A stretch of DNA of 64,000 nucleotides from an uncultured Alphaproteobacteria bacterium. GTDB taxonomy: Bacteria; Pseudomonadota; Alphaproteobacteria; Rs-D84. The notes under the pieces were generated by a model. The model was not told the origin of the DNA. It was given only the letters and a program-made list of their open reading frames with translations, and did no database searches. The stretch covers positions 25,270-89,269 of the forward strand of contig CALXXV010000006.1 in the NCBI GenBank assembly GCA_944392775.1. The letters are read 5' to 3'. Position numbers and translations under genes: made by a program. How positions within the stretch are numbered: position 1 is the first letter of the stretch; every line of letters begins with the position of its first letter. Of the stretch, positions 1-9,084 are shown one piece after another.

Positions 1-479
1 ACCGTATAAGTATCCGGAAACAAATCACCATCATGTAAATCACAAACAGGTAAAACAGTCCCTTTTCCACACTCCACATCACCTATTAAAAAATTATTTT
101 CAGCTAATAAAGCTTTTATTTGTTTAACGGTTAAACCTTCCGGAACAACTATTGTTATCGTCGCAACATCACCGTCAGCAAACATTCTAGCGATTTTCCA
201 CACACTACTTCCAACAGAAATATCATATTTACCGGTCTGAATTTTACCCCCGTTACCACGTACAGCCAACTTAAATAAAGGAATCGAATCGATTATTTTA
301 TTTTCATATAATTGCTTTGCTATTGCGGACACGGTTTCTCCACGTCCGATTTCAAAAGTCACATCCCTTTTTATCGGAGATTTTATACCGAATAAAAAAA
401 TAAAAACGAACGCCAAGACAGCGGCAAACACACAAAAAAACCGAATTAAATTATTTCTGGGAATATTTCTTTTTTTCAT
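1..479 (-). CDS. mltG: MltG/YceG-like endolytic murein transglycosylase, 3' part outside the window
   Basis: The translation from the ATG at 479 starts with a basic stretch and one membrane segment (about residues 12-32). A LysM-like stretch follows (DVTFEIGRGETVSAIAKQLY), then an MltG core beginning with VVPEGLTVKQIKALLAE and HDGDLFPDTY. MltG is an inner-membrane lytic transglycosylase that cleaves nascent glycan strands and so sets their length. The gene runs off position 1, so the catalytic Glu region is not visible. In many alphaproteobacteria mltG directly follows acpP-fabF. Here the same-strand fabF lies upstream, but an opposite-strand acyl-CoA synthetase and a tRNA gene sit between them. 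The family assignment is strong. Confidence 0.88.
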   Translation of the reverse strand, partial: MKKRNIPRNNLIRFFCVFAAVLAFVFIFLFGIKSPIKRDVTFEIGRGETVSAIAKQLYENKIIDSIPLFKLAVRGNGGKIQTGKYDISVGSSVWKIARMFADGDVATITIVVPEGLTVKQIKALLAENNFLIGDVECGKGTVLPVCDLHDGDLFPDTYT

Positions 480-554
480 TTCTTTTTAATTATTACAAAT
501 TAAAAAAAATTTGCAAAATAATAAATCATTGTTTTGCTAAATACAAAAAAAACA

Positions 555-631
<77 letters not shown>

Positions 632-644
632 AATTTGTGGTCAA

Positions 645-673
645 ATTATGCACTTGCCGGAACAAAAAATCAA
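645..673 (-). promoter_or_regulatory. Promoter of tRNA-Pro
   Basis: On the minus strand a -35-like TTGATT (668-673) is followed after 17 bases by a -10-like CATAAT (645-650). This lies about 14 bases upstream of the mature tRNA 5' end. Assignment is by consensus and position only. Confidence 0.55.
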
Positions 674-751
674 CATTTTTATGTTTTATTTTTCTTTTAC
701 TTATGAAAATTATCTGCAATACTTTCCTTCAAACAAGTAAAAAGGTATAAA

Positions 752-2434
752 ATGTTTGCTTTAAAATTTCTTAAAAAAAATAAATTTGATAATTATGAAG
801 ACTATAAAACCAATGGGGTTCCGCAAATACCGGATAATTTTAATTTCTCTTACGACGTAATAGACGTACTTGCAAAAGAAGACCCGAACAAAGTCGCATT
901 AATATGGACAAATGATAACAATGAAAAAAAATCTTTTACATTTAAAGACTTGTCAGAAATGTCAAATGCAGTTGCAAATTTTCTGACATCCAAAGGATTA
1001 AAAAAAGGAGATACTGTACTTTTGTTTTTACGTCGTCGTTGGGAATATTGGATTCTTATGCTGGCCATGCATAAACTTGGCGTAATTCCAATTCCATCAA
1101 CTAATCAACTAAAAGCAGAAGATATTGAATACAGAATTCAGCAAGCCGATGTAAAAGCTATAATTGCCTTTGACGATGGACATATTATCAACGAAATAAA
1201 GAATGCGATAAAAGATAAAAATATACAACTAATAAACAATGACGAAGTTGCAAACTCTATATTGATAATGCCCAAAACAATCGAAAGAATACCGAATGAT
1301 AACACAGATACAATGGTGATTTATTTTACTAGTGGAACAACTGACTTACCGAAAATGGTTGCCCATAATTTCACATATCCACTAGGCCATATAAATACGG
1401 CTGTTTTTTGGCAAAGGTTACGCGAAAACGATATTCATTTTACTTTATCTGAATCCGGTTGGGCAAAATGTTCTTGGGGGAAAATGTATGGTCAGTGGTT
1501 AGCTGGGGCAACGGTTTTTGTTTTTGACTTTGCAGGTATTGCAACCGCACACGATTTATTAAAAGCAATTTCAGAGAATCATATAACATCTTTTTGTGCT
1601 CCGCCAACAGTATATAAGATGCTAATTCATGCTGACTTTTCAAAATACGACTTATCTTCTTTAAAAAAAGCAGATATTGCAGGCGAAGCATTAAATCCAG
1701 AAGTTTTTGAACGCTTCCTTGAACTTACAGGTATAAAACTCCACGAAGGCTTCGGACAAACAGAAACATGTGTTATGCTATTTTGCAATGAATGGATTGA
1801 ACCCAAACCCGGCAGTATGGGAGTGCCTGCTGCAGGATGGGATATACAACTATTAGACGAAAGTGGTCGCCCTGTCCCAGACGGTACAGTTGGAGAAATA
1901 TGTGTTTCATTAAAAAAAGAACGACCGACTGGGCTTTTCCAAGGCTATCATAAAAACGACAAACTTACATCACAAGTATTTCGTGACGGATATTATCATA
2001 CTGGTGACGTCGCATATCGCGATTCGGATGGTTATTATTGGTTTGTAGGAAGAAACGATGATTTAATAAAAACATCTGGTTATCGCGTAAGCCCGTTTGA
2101 AGTAGAAAGTGTATTACTGGAACATCCTGCTGTTCGCGAAGTTGCTGTAACTGGTATACCGGACCCATCACGTGGAATGGCAGTAAAAGCAACAATCGTT
2201 TTAAACAAATATTTTCAACCAACCGATGTTTTAACACGCCAATTACAAGATCATGTAAGAAGTCGTACTGCTTCATATAAGTATCCACGAGTAATAGAAT
2301 TCGTAGATAGTTTACCAATGACAATTAGTGGTAAGATTCGTCGCGCTTTAATTCGTACATTAGATAGTGCCAAAAACACTATTATTGAACCTATAAAAAG
2401 CACAATAGGACTTAGCAAAGAAGACGAAAAATAA
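752..2434 (+). CDS. AMP-forming acyl-CoA synthetase (medium-chain/ACSM-like)
   Basis: This 560-residue ANL-superfamily ligase activates a carboxylic acid with ATP to the acyl-adenylate and then to acyl-CoA. The A3 P-loop-like motif YFTSGTTDLPKM is at about 190-202 and the A5 motif GFGQTET at about 333. The YHTGD motif and GYYWFVGRNDDLIKTSGYR hinge lie near 412-445, and the C-terminal catalytic Lys sits in SGKIRR near 526. Overall resemblance is to medium-chain/acetyl-type synthetases, but the substrate cannot be read from sequence. It is a single gene, opposite in strand to fabF and mltG, and separates them. It may feed exogenous fatty or aromatic acids into metabolism. Confidence 0.87.
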   Translation: MFALKFLKKNKFDNYEDYKTNGVPQIPDNFNFSYDVIDVLAKEDPNKVALIWTNDNNEKKSFTFKDLSEMSNAVANFLTSKGLKKGDTVLLFLRRRWEYWILMLAMHKLGVIPIPSTNQLKAEDIEYRIQQADVKAIIAFDDGHIINEIKNAIKDKNIQLINNDEVANSILIMPKTIERIPNDNTDTMVIYFTSGTTDLPKMVAHNFTYPLGHINTAVFWQRLRENDIHFTLSESGWAKCSWGKMYGQWLAGATVFVFDFAGIATAHDLLKAISENHITSFCAPPTVYKMLIHADFSKYDLSSLKKADIAGEALNPEVFERFLELTGIKLHEGFGQTETCVMLFCNEWIEPKPGSMGVPAAGWDIQLLDESGRPVPDGTVGEICVSLKKERPTGLFQGYHKNDKLTSQVFRDGYYHTGDVAYRDSDGYYWFVGRNDDLIKTSGYRVSPFEVESVLLEHPAVREVAVTGIPDPSRGMAVKATIVLNKYFQPTDVLTRQLQDHVRSRTASYKYPRVIEFVDSLPMTISGKIRRALIRTLDSAKNTIIEPIKSTIGLSKEDEK

Positions 2435-2449
2435 AATAAACATCATATA

Positions 2450-2477
2450 AAAATGCGGGATAAATCCCGCATTTTTA
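2450..2477. terminator. Bidirectional terminator between the acyl-CoA synthetase gene and fabF
   Basis: The 8-bp stem TGCGGGAT/ATCCCGCA has a 2-base loop, with an A-run before it and a T-run after it. It lies between convergent genes. Confidence 0.85.
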
Positions 2478-2496
2478 TTAAAAACAAATATTATTT

Positions 2497-3750
2497 TTAC
2501 TTTTCAAACTTTTTCAAAATTAAACTCGCATTTGTTCCACCGAAACCGAATGAATTGCTTAACGCAACATTTACTTCACGTTTCTGTGCTTTATTAGGTA
2601 CCAAATTAAAATCACCAACTTCGTCTTCTGGATCTTGCAAATTAATCGTTGGCGGTACAATACCGTCACGAATCGCCAGAACACAGAATATAGCTTCTAC
2701 AGCCCCAGCAGCCCCTAACAAATGTCCTGTCATAGATTTTGTTGAAGACATACATACATCTGTACCATCAAAAAGCTTTTTTACCGCGGCTAATTCACCG
2801 ATATCACCAAGTCCCGTAGATGTACCATGAGCATTTATATAATCAACATCTTTCGATTCCATACCTGCATCTTTTAAAGCGGCCTGCATCGCTCTCATTC
2901 CTCCTTCTCCTTCTGGGGCTGGCGCAGTAATATGATACGCATCACCAGACAAACCATACCCCGCAACTTCTGCATAAATTTTCGCACCACGTGCAACCGC
3001 ATGTTCATATTCTTCCAGCACTAAAATACCAGCCCCTTCTGCCATAACGAAACCGTCACGATTTTTATCCCAAGGGCGAGATGCACCGGCAGGGTCGTCA
3101 TTACGAGTACTTAAAGCCTTCATCGCACAGAATCCAGCGACACCGATTTTACCGACAGCACCTTCTGCCCCACCAGCTAACATAATATCAGCATCGCCAT
3201 GTTGAATAAGCCGAACCGCTTCTCCAATAGAATGAGCTGCCGATGCACATGCAGTTACAACAGATAAATTTGGTCCTTTTAATCCGTATCTTATGGATAT
3301 ATGACCGGCAGTCATATTTATAATGGCCTTAGGAATAAAGAAAGGACTTATACGACGCGGTCCACCAGTATAAAGCTCTACACAATTATCATAAATCGTA
3401 TTTAATCCGCCGATTCCGGCACCAACGGAAACGCCTATTCGATTTTTATCACCGTCATAATCTATTAATCCCGCATCACGAATAGCTTCATCTGCCGCAA
3501 CAACACCGTATAAAATGGATTTGTCCATTTTACGTTGTTCTCTTGCATCAACAATACTATCAGGATTATATTGCCCTGGTTCTGTACCAATTACCGGCAA
3601 CCCCGCAATCTGAGAATTCAAATCTGACACATCAAACGTATCTATTTTACGAACGCCAGAAACACCATTTATAATATTATTCCATGCATATTCAAGCCCA
3701 GTTCCCACAGGAGATACAATACCCATACCGGTAATAACGACTCTTTTCAT
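2497..3750 (-). CDS. fabF: 3-oxoacyl-[acyl-carrier-protein] synthase II
   Basis: This 417-residue KAS II condenses malonyl-ACP with acyl-ACP in fatty-acid elongation. The nucleophile Cys is in VVTACASAAHSIGEA (about 165). The two catalytic His residues are in NAHGTSTGLGD (about 305) and STKSMTGHLLGAAG (about 341), and the C-terminal NSFGFGGTNAS loop is present. Length and start (MKRVVITGMGIVSPVG) are standard. It follows acpP on the same strand with a 134-bp gap that contains a hairpin. The acpP-fabF order is typical of Pseudomonadota. Confidence 0.97.
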   Translation of the reverse strand: MKRVVITGMGIVSPVGTGLEYAWNNIINGVSGVRKIDTFDVSDLNSQIAGLPVIGTEPGQYNPDSIVDAREQRKMDKSILYGVVAADEAIRDAGLIDYDGDKNRIGVSVGAGIGGLNTIYDNCVELYTGGPRRISPFFIPKAIINMTAGHISIRYGLKGPNLSVVTACASAAHSIGEAVRLIQHGDADIMLAGGAEGAVGKIGVAGFCAMKALSTRNDDPAGASRPWDKNRDGFVMAEGAGILVLEEYEHAVARGAKIYAEVAGYGLSGDAYHITAPAPEGEGGMRAMQAALKDAGMESKDVDYINAHGTSTGLGDIGELAAVKKLFDGTDVCMSSTKSMTGHLLGAAGAVEAIFCVLAIRDGIVPPTINLQDPEDEVGDFNLVPNKAQKREVNVALSNSFGFGGTNASLILKKFEK

Positions 3751-3820
3751 ACTATTCTTCCTTTATAAAAATTCAACATTGCTACAATATATAATAAAAT
3801 GTTTTACCTTAAACGTACAG

Positions 3821-3858
3821 AAAAAAATCCGCCATTACAAAAAATGCTATGACGGATT
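3821..3858 (-). terminator. Hairpin terminator/attenuator between acpP and fabF
   Basis: On the minus strand a near-perfect 10-bp stem, AATCCGTCAT with ATGGCGGATT, is followed by a T-run. It lies downstream of acpP and upstream of fabF. It probably lets acpP be expressed more strongly than fabF. Confidence 0.75.
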
Positions 3859-3884
3859 CATTTGATTAAAGATTCACCATAAAA

Positions 3885-4118
3885 TTATTTCTGATGTTCT
3901 TCAATATATTTAACAGCATCACCAACTGTAGCCAACTTAGCAGCTTCTTCATCAGGAATAGTGATATCAAATTCTTTTTCTACTTCCATAACGAATTCTA
4001 CAACATCCAAAGAATCCGCACCCAAATCGTTTACGAAAGAAGCTTCTTCTGTAACTTTTGCTTCTGGAACACCCAATTTTTCAGCAACGATTTTTTTTAC
4101 TTTTTCAAAAGTTGTCAT
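3885..4118 (-). CDS. acpP: Acyl carrier protein
   Basis: This 77-residue acidic protein carries the phosphopantetheine attachment motif [13 protein letters not shown], with Ser near residue 36. The four-helix ACP pattern and length are canonical. It shuttles acyl chains for FabF and other fatty-acid and lipid enzymes in the cytoplasm. AAAGGATAAAATATG gives a good ribosome-binding site. It is first of the acpP-fabF pair. Confidence 0.97.
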   Translation of the reverse strand: MTTFEKVKKIVAEKLGVPEAKVTEEASFVNDLGADSLDVVEFVMEVEKEFDITIPDEEAAKLATVGDAVKYIEEHQK

Positions 4119-4241
4119 ATTTTATCCTTTGTTTCAGTTAAATTTTTGGCTCAAACACGAGCGTCATTATTAAAACCTATCATTTTATGCAGACAGTGTC
4201 AAGAATTTATAACAAATTATAACAGAAGTTAAAATTTTTTC

Positions 4242-5240
4242 TTATGCTAAAACATCTTCTAACAGCGTGTTCATATTCATTCTGACTTCTTCCTTATCAG
4301 ACGCCCAAACAAGTTTACGCATTAAAAATTTATATACATCATCCATTGTTAAATTATCAATACCGACCTTTTTTACCAAATGTTTCCATGCCAGTCTAGG
4401 ATCCGTTAAATGTCCTCTTCCTCTTCCGGGGAACACCCACTTTCCATCTTGGGGTAAATTTTCTAATACAACAACCGCAGCATCAGTAAGTGGCTTATTT
4501 TTCCACATATAATGATTAAAATCTAAATCCCCCCATTGCATAGAAAAAATTTTTGATTTTGGTGCAAAACCATAAACCAACATTAAGAAAGCAGATCTAA
4601 CCGTTTGATTTTCTTCTTTTTCTATGGCGCGGACCAATTTTTGCAATCCGGCTTTATTCAAGGGTCGAACACGACGATTCTGTTCTATTTTTGGCAAATT
4701 AACAATTGGATTTTGTTTTATATAACCTAAATCAACAGCATATTTAAAAATACTTTGTAATAATTCCTGCATACGCCCTGCTATTGCCTTACCTTCTATA
4801 TTATTTATTACCGAAACAACATCTTGTGACATAATTTCTGAAAGGTTTCTATCCAATAAAATTTTTAAATGTCTTTGTATTGCCCGTTCCAATTTATCTT
4901 TCGAATATCCTTTACGCTTTACCCGATTCGCCATATATATATTCAAAAACTTTTCAAAAGATATTTTTTTATTACGAACAACCCTTTTCTTAATCGCATT
5001 TTCTAAAATTTCCTGTACAGCATTTCTTGCTGTTTCAATATCAACATCAGGATAATTACCTATTATTATTCTTTTATCTTTACCGTTTATACGCTTTCTG
5101 ACAAAGAAACTTTTTACACCATGACTAGTTATATACAAGCGCAATCTTGGTTCTGATATATCTTGCACGACATCAAATCCAGAACTTGGTACCGGCAAGT
5201 TATCTAATATAAACGGGTTAAAAAAGAATTGATGCGCCAT
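4242..5240 (-). CDS. Tyrosine-recombinase-like protein lacking the catalytic residues
   Basis: The 332-residue protein follows the layout of DUF4102-type phage integrases. The arm-binding domain is at about 25-95 (LYITSHGVKSFFVRKRING, IGNYPDVDIETARNA), a SAM-like core-binding domain at about 105-200, and a catalytic-domain fold to about 320. The residues that make a recombinase are missing. The first Arg position (normally ARRGE) reads GFAPKSKIF, the HDLRRT box reads MDDVYKFLMRK, and there is no C-terminal LGH or nucleophilic Tyr. The frame is intact with no stops. It lies 10 bp after an unknown gene on the same strand, probably in one operon. It may be a domesticated DNA-binding protein or a decaying integrase; no att sites were seen. 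Confidence 0.7.
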   Translation of the reverse strand: MAHQFFFNPFILDNLPVPSSGFDVVQDISEPRLRLYITSHGVKSFFVRKRINGKDKRIIIGNYPDVDIETARNAVQEILENAIKKRVVRNKKISFEKFLNIYMANRVKRKGYSKDKLERAIQRHLKILLDRNLSEIMSQDVVSVINNIEGKAIAGRMQELLQSIFKYAVDLGYIKQNPIVNLPKIEQNRRVRPLNKAGLQKLVRAIEKEENQTVRSAFLMLVYGFAPKSKIFSMQWGDLDFNHYMWKNKPLTDAAVVVLENLPQDGKWVFPGRGRGHLTDPRLAWKHLVKKVGIDNLTMDDVYKFLMRKLVWASDKEEVRMNMNTLLEDVLA

Positions 5241-5250
5241 TTTAATATTT

Positions 5251-5664
5251 TTATTTTTTTGCTTCTTTCAATTTATTTTCCCAAAAATGATTTTTCATAT
5301 TTTTTAAGCGTTTATACTTATCTCTAGCTTCATAATAAGCTAAATTTTTATTAAAATTCTTACAATTTTTATTTTCACAAACTTCGCTTGTAAAAAATTT
5401 AGGGCAAAAATGCCTATAGAAATAAAAAATGAAAATATCGCTATCATCATTACTTTTACTATACTCAACCCATGTTACAACGCAGCCATTTGAAGGCATA
5501 AAATCAGAATCTTTTCCACCGCAATCAACAACCAAATCATCATATTTTATTTTACAAATTTTATACATATCGTGACATAACTTATTTAAATTCCTATATT
5601 CCTCTAAAGATTTTTCTACTTTCAGCGGGAATTTAATAAAATATCTAAAAAAATCTACAAACAT
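5251..5664 (-). CDS. Unknown small Cys-containing protein
   Basis: This 137-residue protein was not recognised. It has no signal peptide. The middle is hydrophobic-aromatic (DIFIFYFYRHFCPKFF) and is followed by a CPKFFTSEVCENKNC cluster that could bind a metal. The C-terminus is strongly basic and helical. It lies between lepA (22 bp upstream) and the inactive integrase-like gene (10 bp downstream) on the same strand, so it may be read through from lepA. Confidence 0.6.
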   Translation of the reverse strand: MFVDFFRYFIKFPLKVEKSLEEYRNLNKLCHDMYKICKIKYDDLVVDCGGKDSDFMPSNGCVVTWVEYSKSNDDSDIFIFYFYRHFCPKFFTSEVCENKNCKNFNKNLAYYEARDKYKRLKNMKNHFWENKLKEAKK

Positions 5665-5686
5665 AAAAAACCCCTTAAAATTACAA

Positions 5687-7477
5687 CTAAACTTTTAATG
5701 CATTTATAAATGCGGACTGTGGAATTTCTACATTTCCGAAAGTACGCATACGTTTTTTCCCTTCTTTTTGCTTTTCTAAAAGCTTCCTTTTACGAGTAAT
5801 GTCACCGCCATAACATTTCGCGGTCACATCTTTACGGTACGCAGCAATGGTTTCACGTGCAATAATTTTTCCACCGATTGCGGCCTGTAATGGAATTTTA
5901 AATTGGTGTCTGGGTATTAGATCTTTTAACTTTTCAACTATTTGTCGACCGCGTTTTTCTGCAAAACTTCTATGGCACATGAATGACAAAGGTTCTACAT
6001 TTTCATCGTTTACCAAAATAGAAACTTTTACTAAATCAGAGGTCTGATATCCATGCAACACATAATCAAACGACGCATAACCTGACGACAAAGATTTTAC
6101 TCTGTCATAAAAATCAAATACGATTTCTGCCAAAGGTAACAAATATACCAACACCGCCCGATTACCTATATAAGAAATATTTTCTTGCACCCCCCGCCGT
6201 TCTGAACACAACGACATTATTCCCCCCATATATTTATCAGGCATCATAATTGTAGCCCGAACCCAAGGCTCTTCTATAGAGGCTATTTTTGTTAAATCAG
6301 GCATATCTGCAGGATTTTCTAAATCCATTATACTTCCGTCACGCATATGAACTTTATATAAAACGCTTGGGACCGTATTTATTAAGCTTAAATTAAATTC
6401 TCTGCGCAAACGTTCGCTTATGATTTCCATATGTAAAAGCCCAAGGAATCCGCAACGAAGTCCGAACCCCAACGCCGAAGATTTTTCCGTTGTAAAAATA
6501 AAAGAAGCATCATTTAAAGCCAGCTTTTCTGCCCCATCGCGCAAATTTGGATAATCATCTGCTTCCACAGGAAAGAAAGAAGAAAAAACGACCGGTACAG
6601 ACGGTTTAAACCCTGGTAAAGGTAAATCTGCAGGATTTTTTGCATCTACAATCGTATCACCAACTTTACAATCGTGAATAGTTTTCATACCAGTAATAAT
6701 GAAACCGATTTCTCCGGCATGCAAAACATCTGAATCCACCATTTTAGGTGTAAAATAGCCTATTTTTTCTATTGCATATTCTGCACCCGTAGCCATAAAT
6801 CTTATTTTTTGCCCTCGCTGTAACCGTCCGTCAACAACACGCACTAAAATAACAACGCCTAAATAAGAATCATACCATGAATCGACCAACAAAGCACGTG
6901 TAGGCGAATTTTCATTTCCCCTTGGCGCGGGTAATTTTTTTACAATTTCTTCTAATAATTCTGGAACACCTACTCCTGTCTTTCCGGATACACATATTGC
7001 ATTTTTCGCGTCCAAGCCTATTACATCTGCGATCTGTTCACGTGTACCTTCTACATCACTGGACGGCAAATCAATTTTATTTAACACAGGTAACATCTCT
7101 AAATCATTATCCAAAGCTAAATAAGCATTAGCTAACGTTTGCGCCTGAACTCCCTGAGTTGCATCGACAAGAATCAATGCCCCTTCACAAGCTGCTAAGC
7201 TACGAGATACTTCATAAGAAAAATCGACATGCCCCGGTGTATCCATCAAATTCAATTGATAGACTTGCCCATCTTTAGCTTTGTAATTTAAACGAACGGT
7301 CTGCGCTTTTATTGTTATGCCCCGTTCACGCTCTATATCCATAGAATCTAATACTTGCGCCTTCATTTCACGTGCTTGCAAACCACCGGTAAATTCGATA
7401 AGCCTATCAGATAAAGTTGATTTACCATGATCAATATGCGCAACTATTGCAAAATTCCTGATATTTTTCTGATTCAT
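5687..7477 (-). CDS. lepA: Elongation factor 4 (back-translocating GTPase)
   Basis: The protein is about 596 residues from the ATG at 7477; a TTG six bases upstream is less likely. The GTPase motifs are [17 protein letters not shown] and NKIDLPS. EF-G-like domains II, III and V follow, then the LepA-specific C-terminal domain ([40 protein letters not shown]). LepA binds ribosomes and influences translocation and 30S biogenesis, especially under ionic stress. The family's full length is present. Confidence 0.97.
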   Translation of the reverse strand: MNQKNIRNFAIVAHIDHGKSTLSDRLIEFTGGLQAREMKAQVLDSMDIERERGITIKAQTVRLNYKAKDGQVYQLNLMDTPGHVDFSYEVSRSLAACEGALILVDATQGVQAQTLANAYLALDNDLEMLPVLNKIDLPSSDVEGTREQIADVIGLDAKNAICVSGKTGVGVPELLEEIVKKLPAPRGNENSPTRALLVDSWYDSYLGVVILVRVVDGRLQRGQKIRFMATGAEYAIEKIGYFTPKMVDSDVLHAGEIGFIITGMKTIHDCKVGDTIVDAKNPADLPLPGFKPSVPVVFSSFFPVEADDYPNLRDGAEKLALNDASFIFTTEKSSALGFGLRCGFLGLLHMEIISERLRREFNLSLINTVPSVLYKVHMRDGSIMDLENPADMPDLTKIASIEEPWVRATIMMPDKYMGGIMSLCSERRGVQENISYIGNRAVLVYLLPLAEIVFDFYDRVKSLSSGYASFDYVLHGYQTSDLVKVSILVNDENVEPLSFMCHRSFAEKRGRQIVEKLKDLIPRHQFKIPLQAAIGGKIIARETIAAYRKDVTAKCYGGDITRKRKLLEKQKEGKKRMRTFGNVEIPQSAFINALKV

Positions 7478-7559
7478 TATCAAACCTTAGATATGCGGCA
7501 ATAATAAACCAGTATATCAGAATTTGCAAATACTTTCTAAAAACAAATATTCTTATTTA

Positions 7560-7982
7560 TTAACGAGTAAGATTTTTTGTCATCAAAAAGCTGTTTCCCA
7601 TAGAAAAATACCCGTTTTTAGTATAAAAATTACGTGCTTCTGCAGTAGGAGCCCTAAATAAATTTATATTTTTAACAGATTTTCCGATACAATATTTTTC
7701 GTATTCTTTAAGTAAAGCCGTTCCGATTCCAGATTTTTTATAAGGTCTATCAACGTATAAATAGTTAATTTCTGACGTTGCACCGTTTATAACACCTTTG
7801 ATAAAACCCAAAGGGAAATGTTCACCATTAAAAACGAACATTATATGTCCACGTCTTTCGACCTCTTCACGTAATGTATGAAATAGTTTTTCCGCTTCAT
7901 TTGGTCTTGTTTGATCAACGATATAAAAGCAATCACTTAATAAAGAAACCGAAATATCATAAACTTGTTTTATTCCTGCCAT
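7560..7982 (-). CDS. GNAT-family N-acetyltransferase
   Basis: This 140-residue protein has the GNAT acetyl-CoA pattern. INYLYVDRPYKKSGIGTALLKEYEK corresponds to motif A with its R/K-x-x-G-x-G/A loop, and NINLFRAPTAEARNFYTKNGYFSMGNSF is the following helix and strand. The substrate is unknown. Its ATG overlaps the rbfA stop codon by one base (TAATG), so translation is probably coupled to rbfA. It could modify a ribosomal or other protein, but nothing in the sequence shows which. Confidence 0.8.
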   Translation of the reverse strand: MAGIKQVYDISVSLLSDCFYIVDQTRPNEAEKLFHTLREEVERRGHIMFVFNGEHFPLGFIKGVINGATSEINYLYVDRPYKKSGIGTALLKEYEKYCIGKSVKNINLFRAPTAEARNFYTKNGYFSMGNSFLMTKNLTR

Positions 7983-8338
7983 TATTCTAACTCCAAATTA
8001 TTTATTATTTTATCTATACGCTCTGCCCGCTCTAATGTATCATCATACTCAAAACGTATATCAGGGACGTATTTTTGTTTCATTTTTGCAGCCAATTCAT
8101 AACGAATAGATTTGGTAACCTCGTCTAAACGTTTTTGCACCGAATCGACATTTTCACTTCTGGAATAATAAAATAATCTAACAAATTGTAAACCACCATG
8201 AGCCACAGCCCCCACTAAAGAAACGCCAGACAGCAAGATATCATCACCGAAATTATCGCGTAAAATTTCAGCGACCAAAGTCTGTACTTTACTAGCCACG
8301 CGGGCCGCTCTATTAGATTCACCTTGTTTTTTTATCAT
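7982..8338 (-). CDS. rbfA: Ribosome-binding factor A
   Basis: The protein has 118 residues, the usual length for RbfA. The KH-like core includes RAARVASKVQTLVAEILRD at the N-terminus and PDIRFEYDDTLERAERIDKII at the C-terminus, a typical signature. RbfA binds the 30S subunit and assists 16S rRNA 5'-end maturation and cold adaptation. It is the first gene of a two-gene unit with the GNAT gene. Confidence 0.92.
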   Translation of the reverse strand: MIKKQGESNRAARVASKVQTLVAEILRDNFGDDILLSGVSLVGAVAHGGLQFVRLFYYSRSENVDSVQKRLDEVTKSIRYELAAKMKQKYVPDIRFEYDDTLERAERIDKIINNLELE

Positions 8339-8423
8339 ATTTATTCCTGTAAAATATTTATGTATTGTAAATTAGTAAATATTTAATTACAATCAAGTAA
8401 ATTTTTTATTATGGAAGGTGAAA

Positions 8424-8999
8424 ATGAAATTTGCTGAATATATTTTAAAAAAATCAGAAAGTCGCGCTTATTCGTGGATCGTTTTTATTTTAACAATATG
8501 TGAATCTATATTTCTTTTTATACCACCAGAAGTTTTTATGACCCCACCAATAATTGCGAATAAAAAGCGCGCTGTTCCAATTGCTGTTGCGACATCCCTA
8601 GGATCTATCGTAGGTGGTGCAATTGCATATATGATCGGTGCATGGCTTTGGGATTCTATCGGTGTTTGGCTAATAAACACATTTTCAAATCCAGAATTAA
8701 TAGAAACAGCTATAAAACCGATGTTCAGCAAATATGGGATTTTGATAATAGTATTGACAGCGGTTACCCCTATTCCATATAAATTACTTGCGATATGGCT
8801 TGGGTTCATAGGGTACCCCATTTGGGTATTTTTGGCGGTATCTGCGATATTCCGCACTGGTCGTTTTGGTATAATTGCTGCGCTACTGTATTTTTTCCAA
8901 GAACGAGCAAACGCGATTGTAAAAAAATATTTCTGGCCCCTAACCATCGGCGCAATCATTGCTGCCGGACTTGGTGTATGTTTAATATCTTTATTTTAA
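8424..8999 (+). CDS. YqaA/DedA-like (VTT-domain) inner-membrane protein
   Basis: From the ATG at 8424, preceded by GGAAGG, the protein has 191 residues; a GTG two codons earlier is a weaker start. About four to five hydrophobic segments are seen. The pattern PPEVFMTPPII, ATSLGSIVGGAIAYMIG, TAVTPIPYKLLAIWLGF and FRTGRFGIIA matches the YqaA branch of the VTT/DedA superfamily. Relatives are thought to scramble or flip lipids across membranes; this member's substrate is unknown. It stands alone, divergent from rbfA. Confidence 0.82.
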   Translation: MKFAEYILKKSESRAYSWIVFILTICESIFLFIPPEVFMTPPIIANKKRAVPIAVATSLGSIVGGAIAYMIGAWLWDSIGVWLINTFSNPELIETAIKPMFSKYGILIIVLTAVTPIPYKLLAIWLGFIGYPIWVFLAVSAIFRTGRFGIIAALLYFFQERANAIVKKYFWPLTIGAIIAAGLGVCLISLF

Positions 9000-9057
9000 T
9001 TTTTTATAAAAAACGCTAAAAAGTATTTTATTAAATATAAGCTAAAAAATTATTATT

Positions 9058-9084
9058 AAAAAAACCACCATATGGTGGTTTTTT
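9058..9084 (-). terminator. Terminator at the end of the fibre-protein gene array
   Basis: AAAACCACCATATGGTGGTTTT forms a perfect 11-bp self-complementary stem with a T-run on the minus strand. It closes the 9-16 kb array. Confidence 0.82.

Noticed and set aside
4242..5664. Integrated genetic element bounded by att sites
   Set aside because: The recombinase-like gene lacks catalytic residues. No flanking direct repeats or tRNA 3' fragment were seen, and lepA and acpP on either side are core genes.
8468..8959. A 163-codon minus-strand frame across the YqaA-like gene
   Set aside because: It is antisense to a clear VTT-family gene and has no domain pattern of its own.
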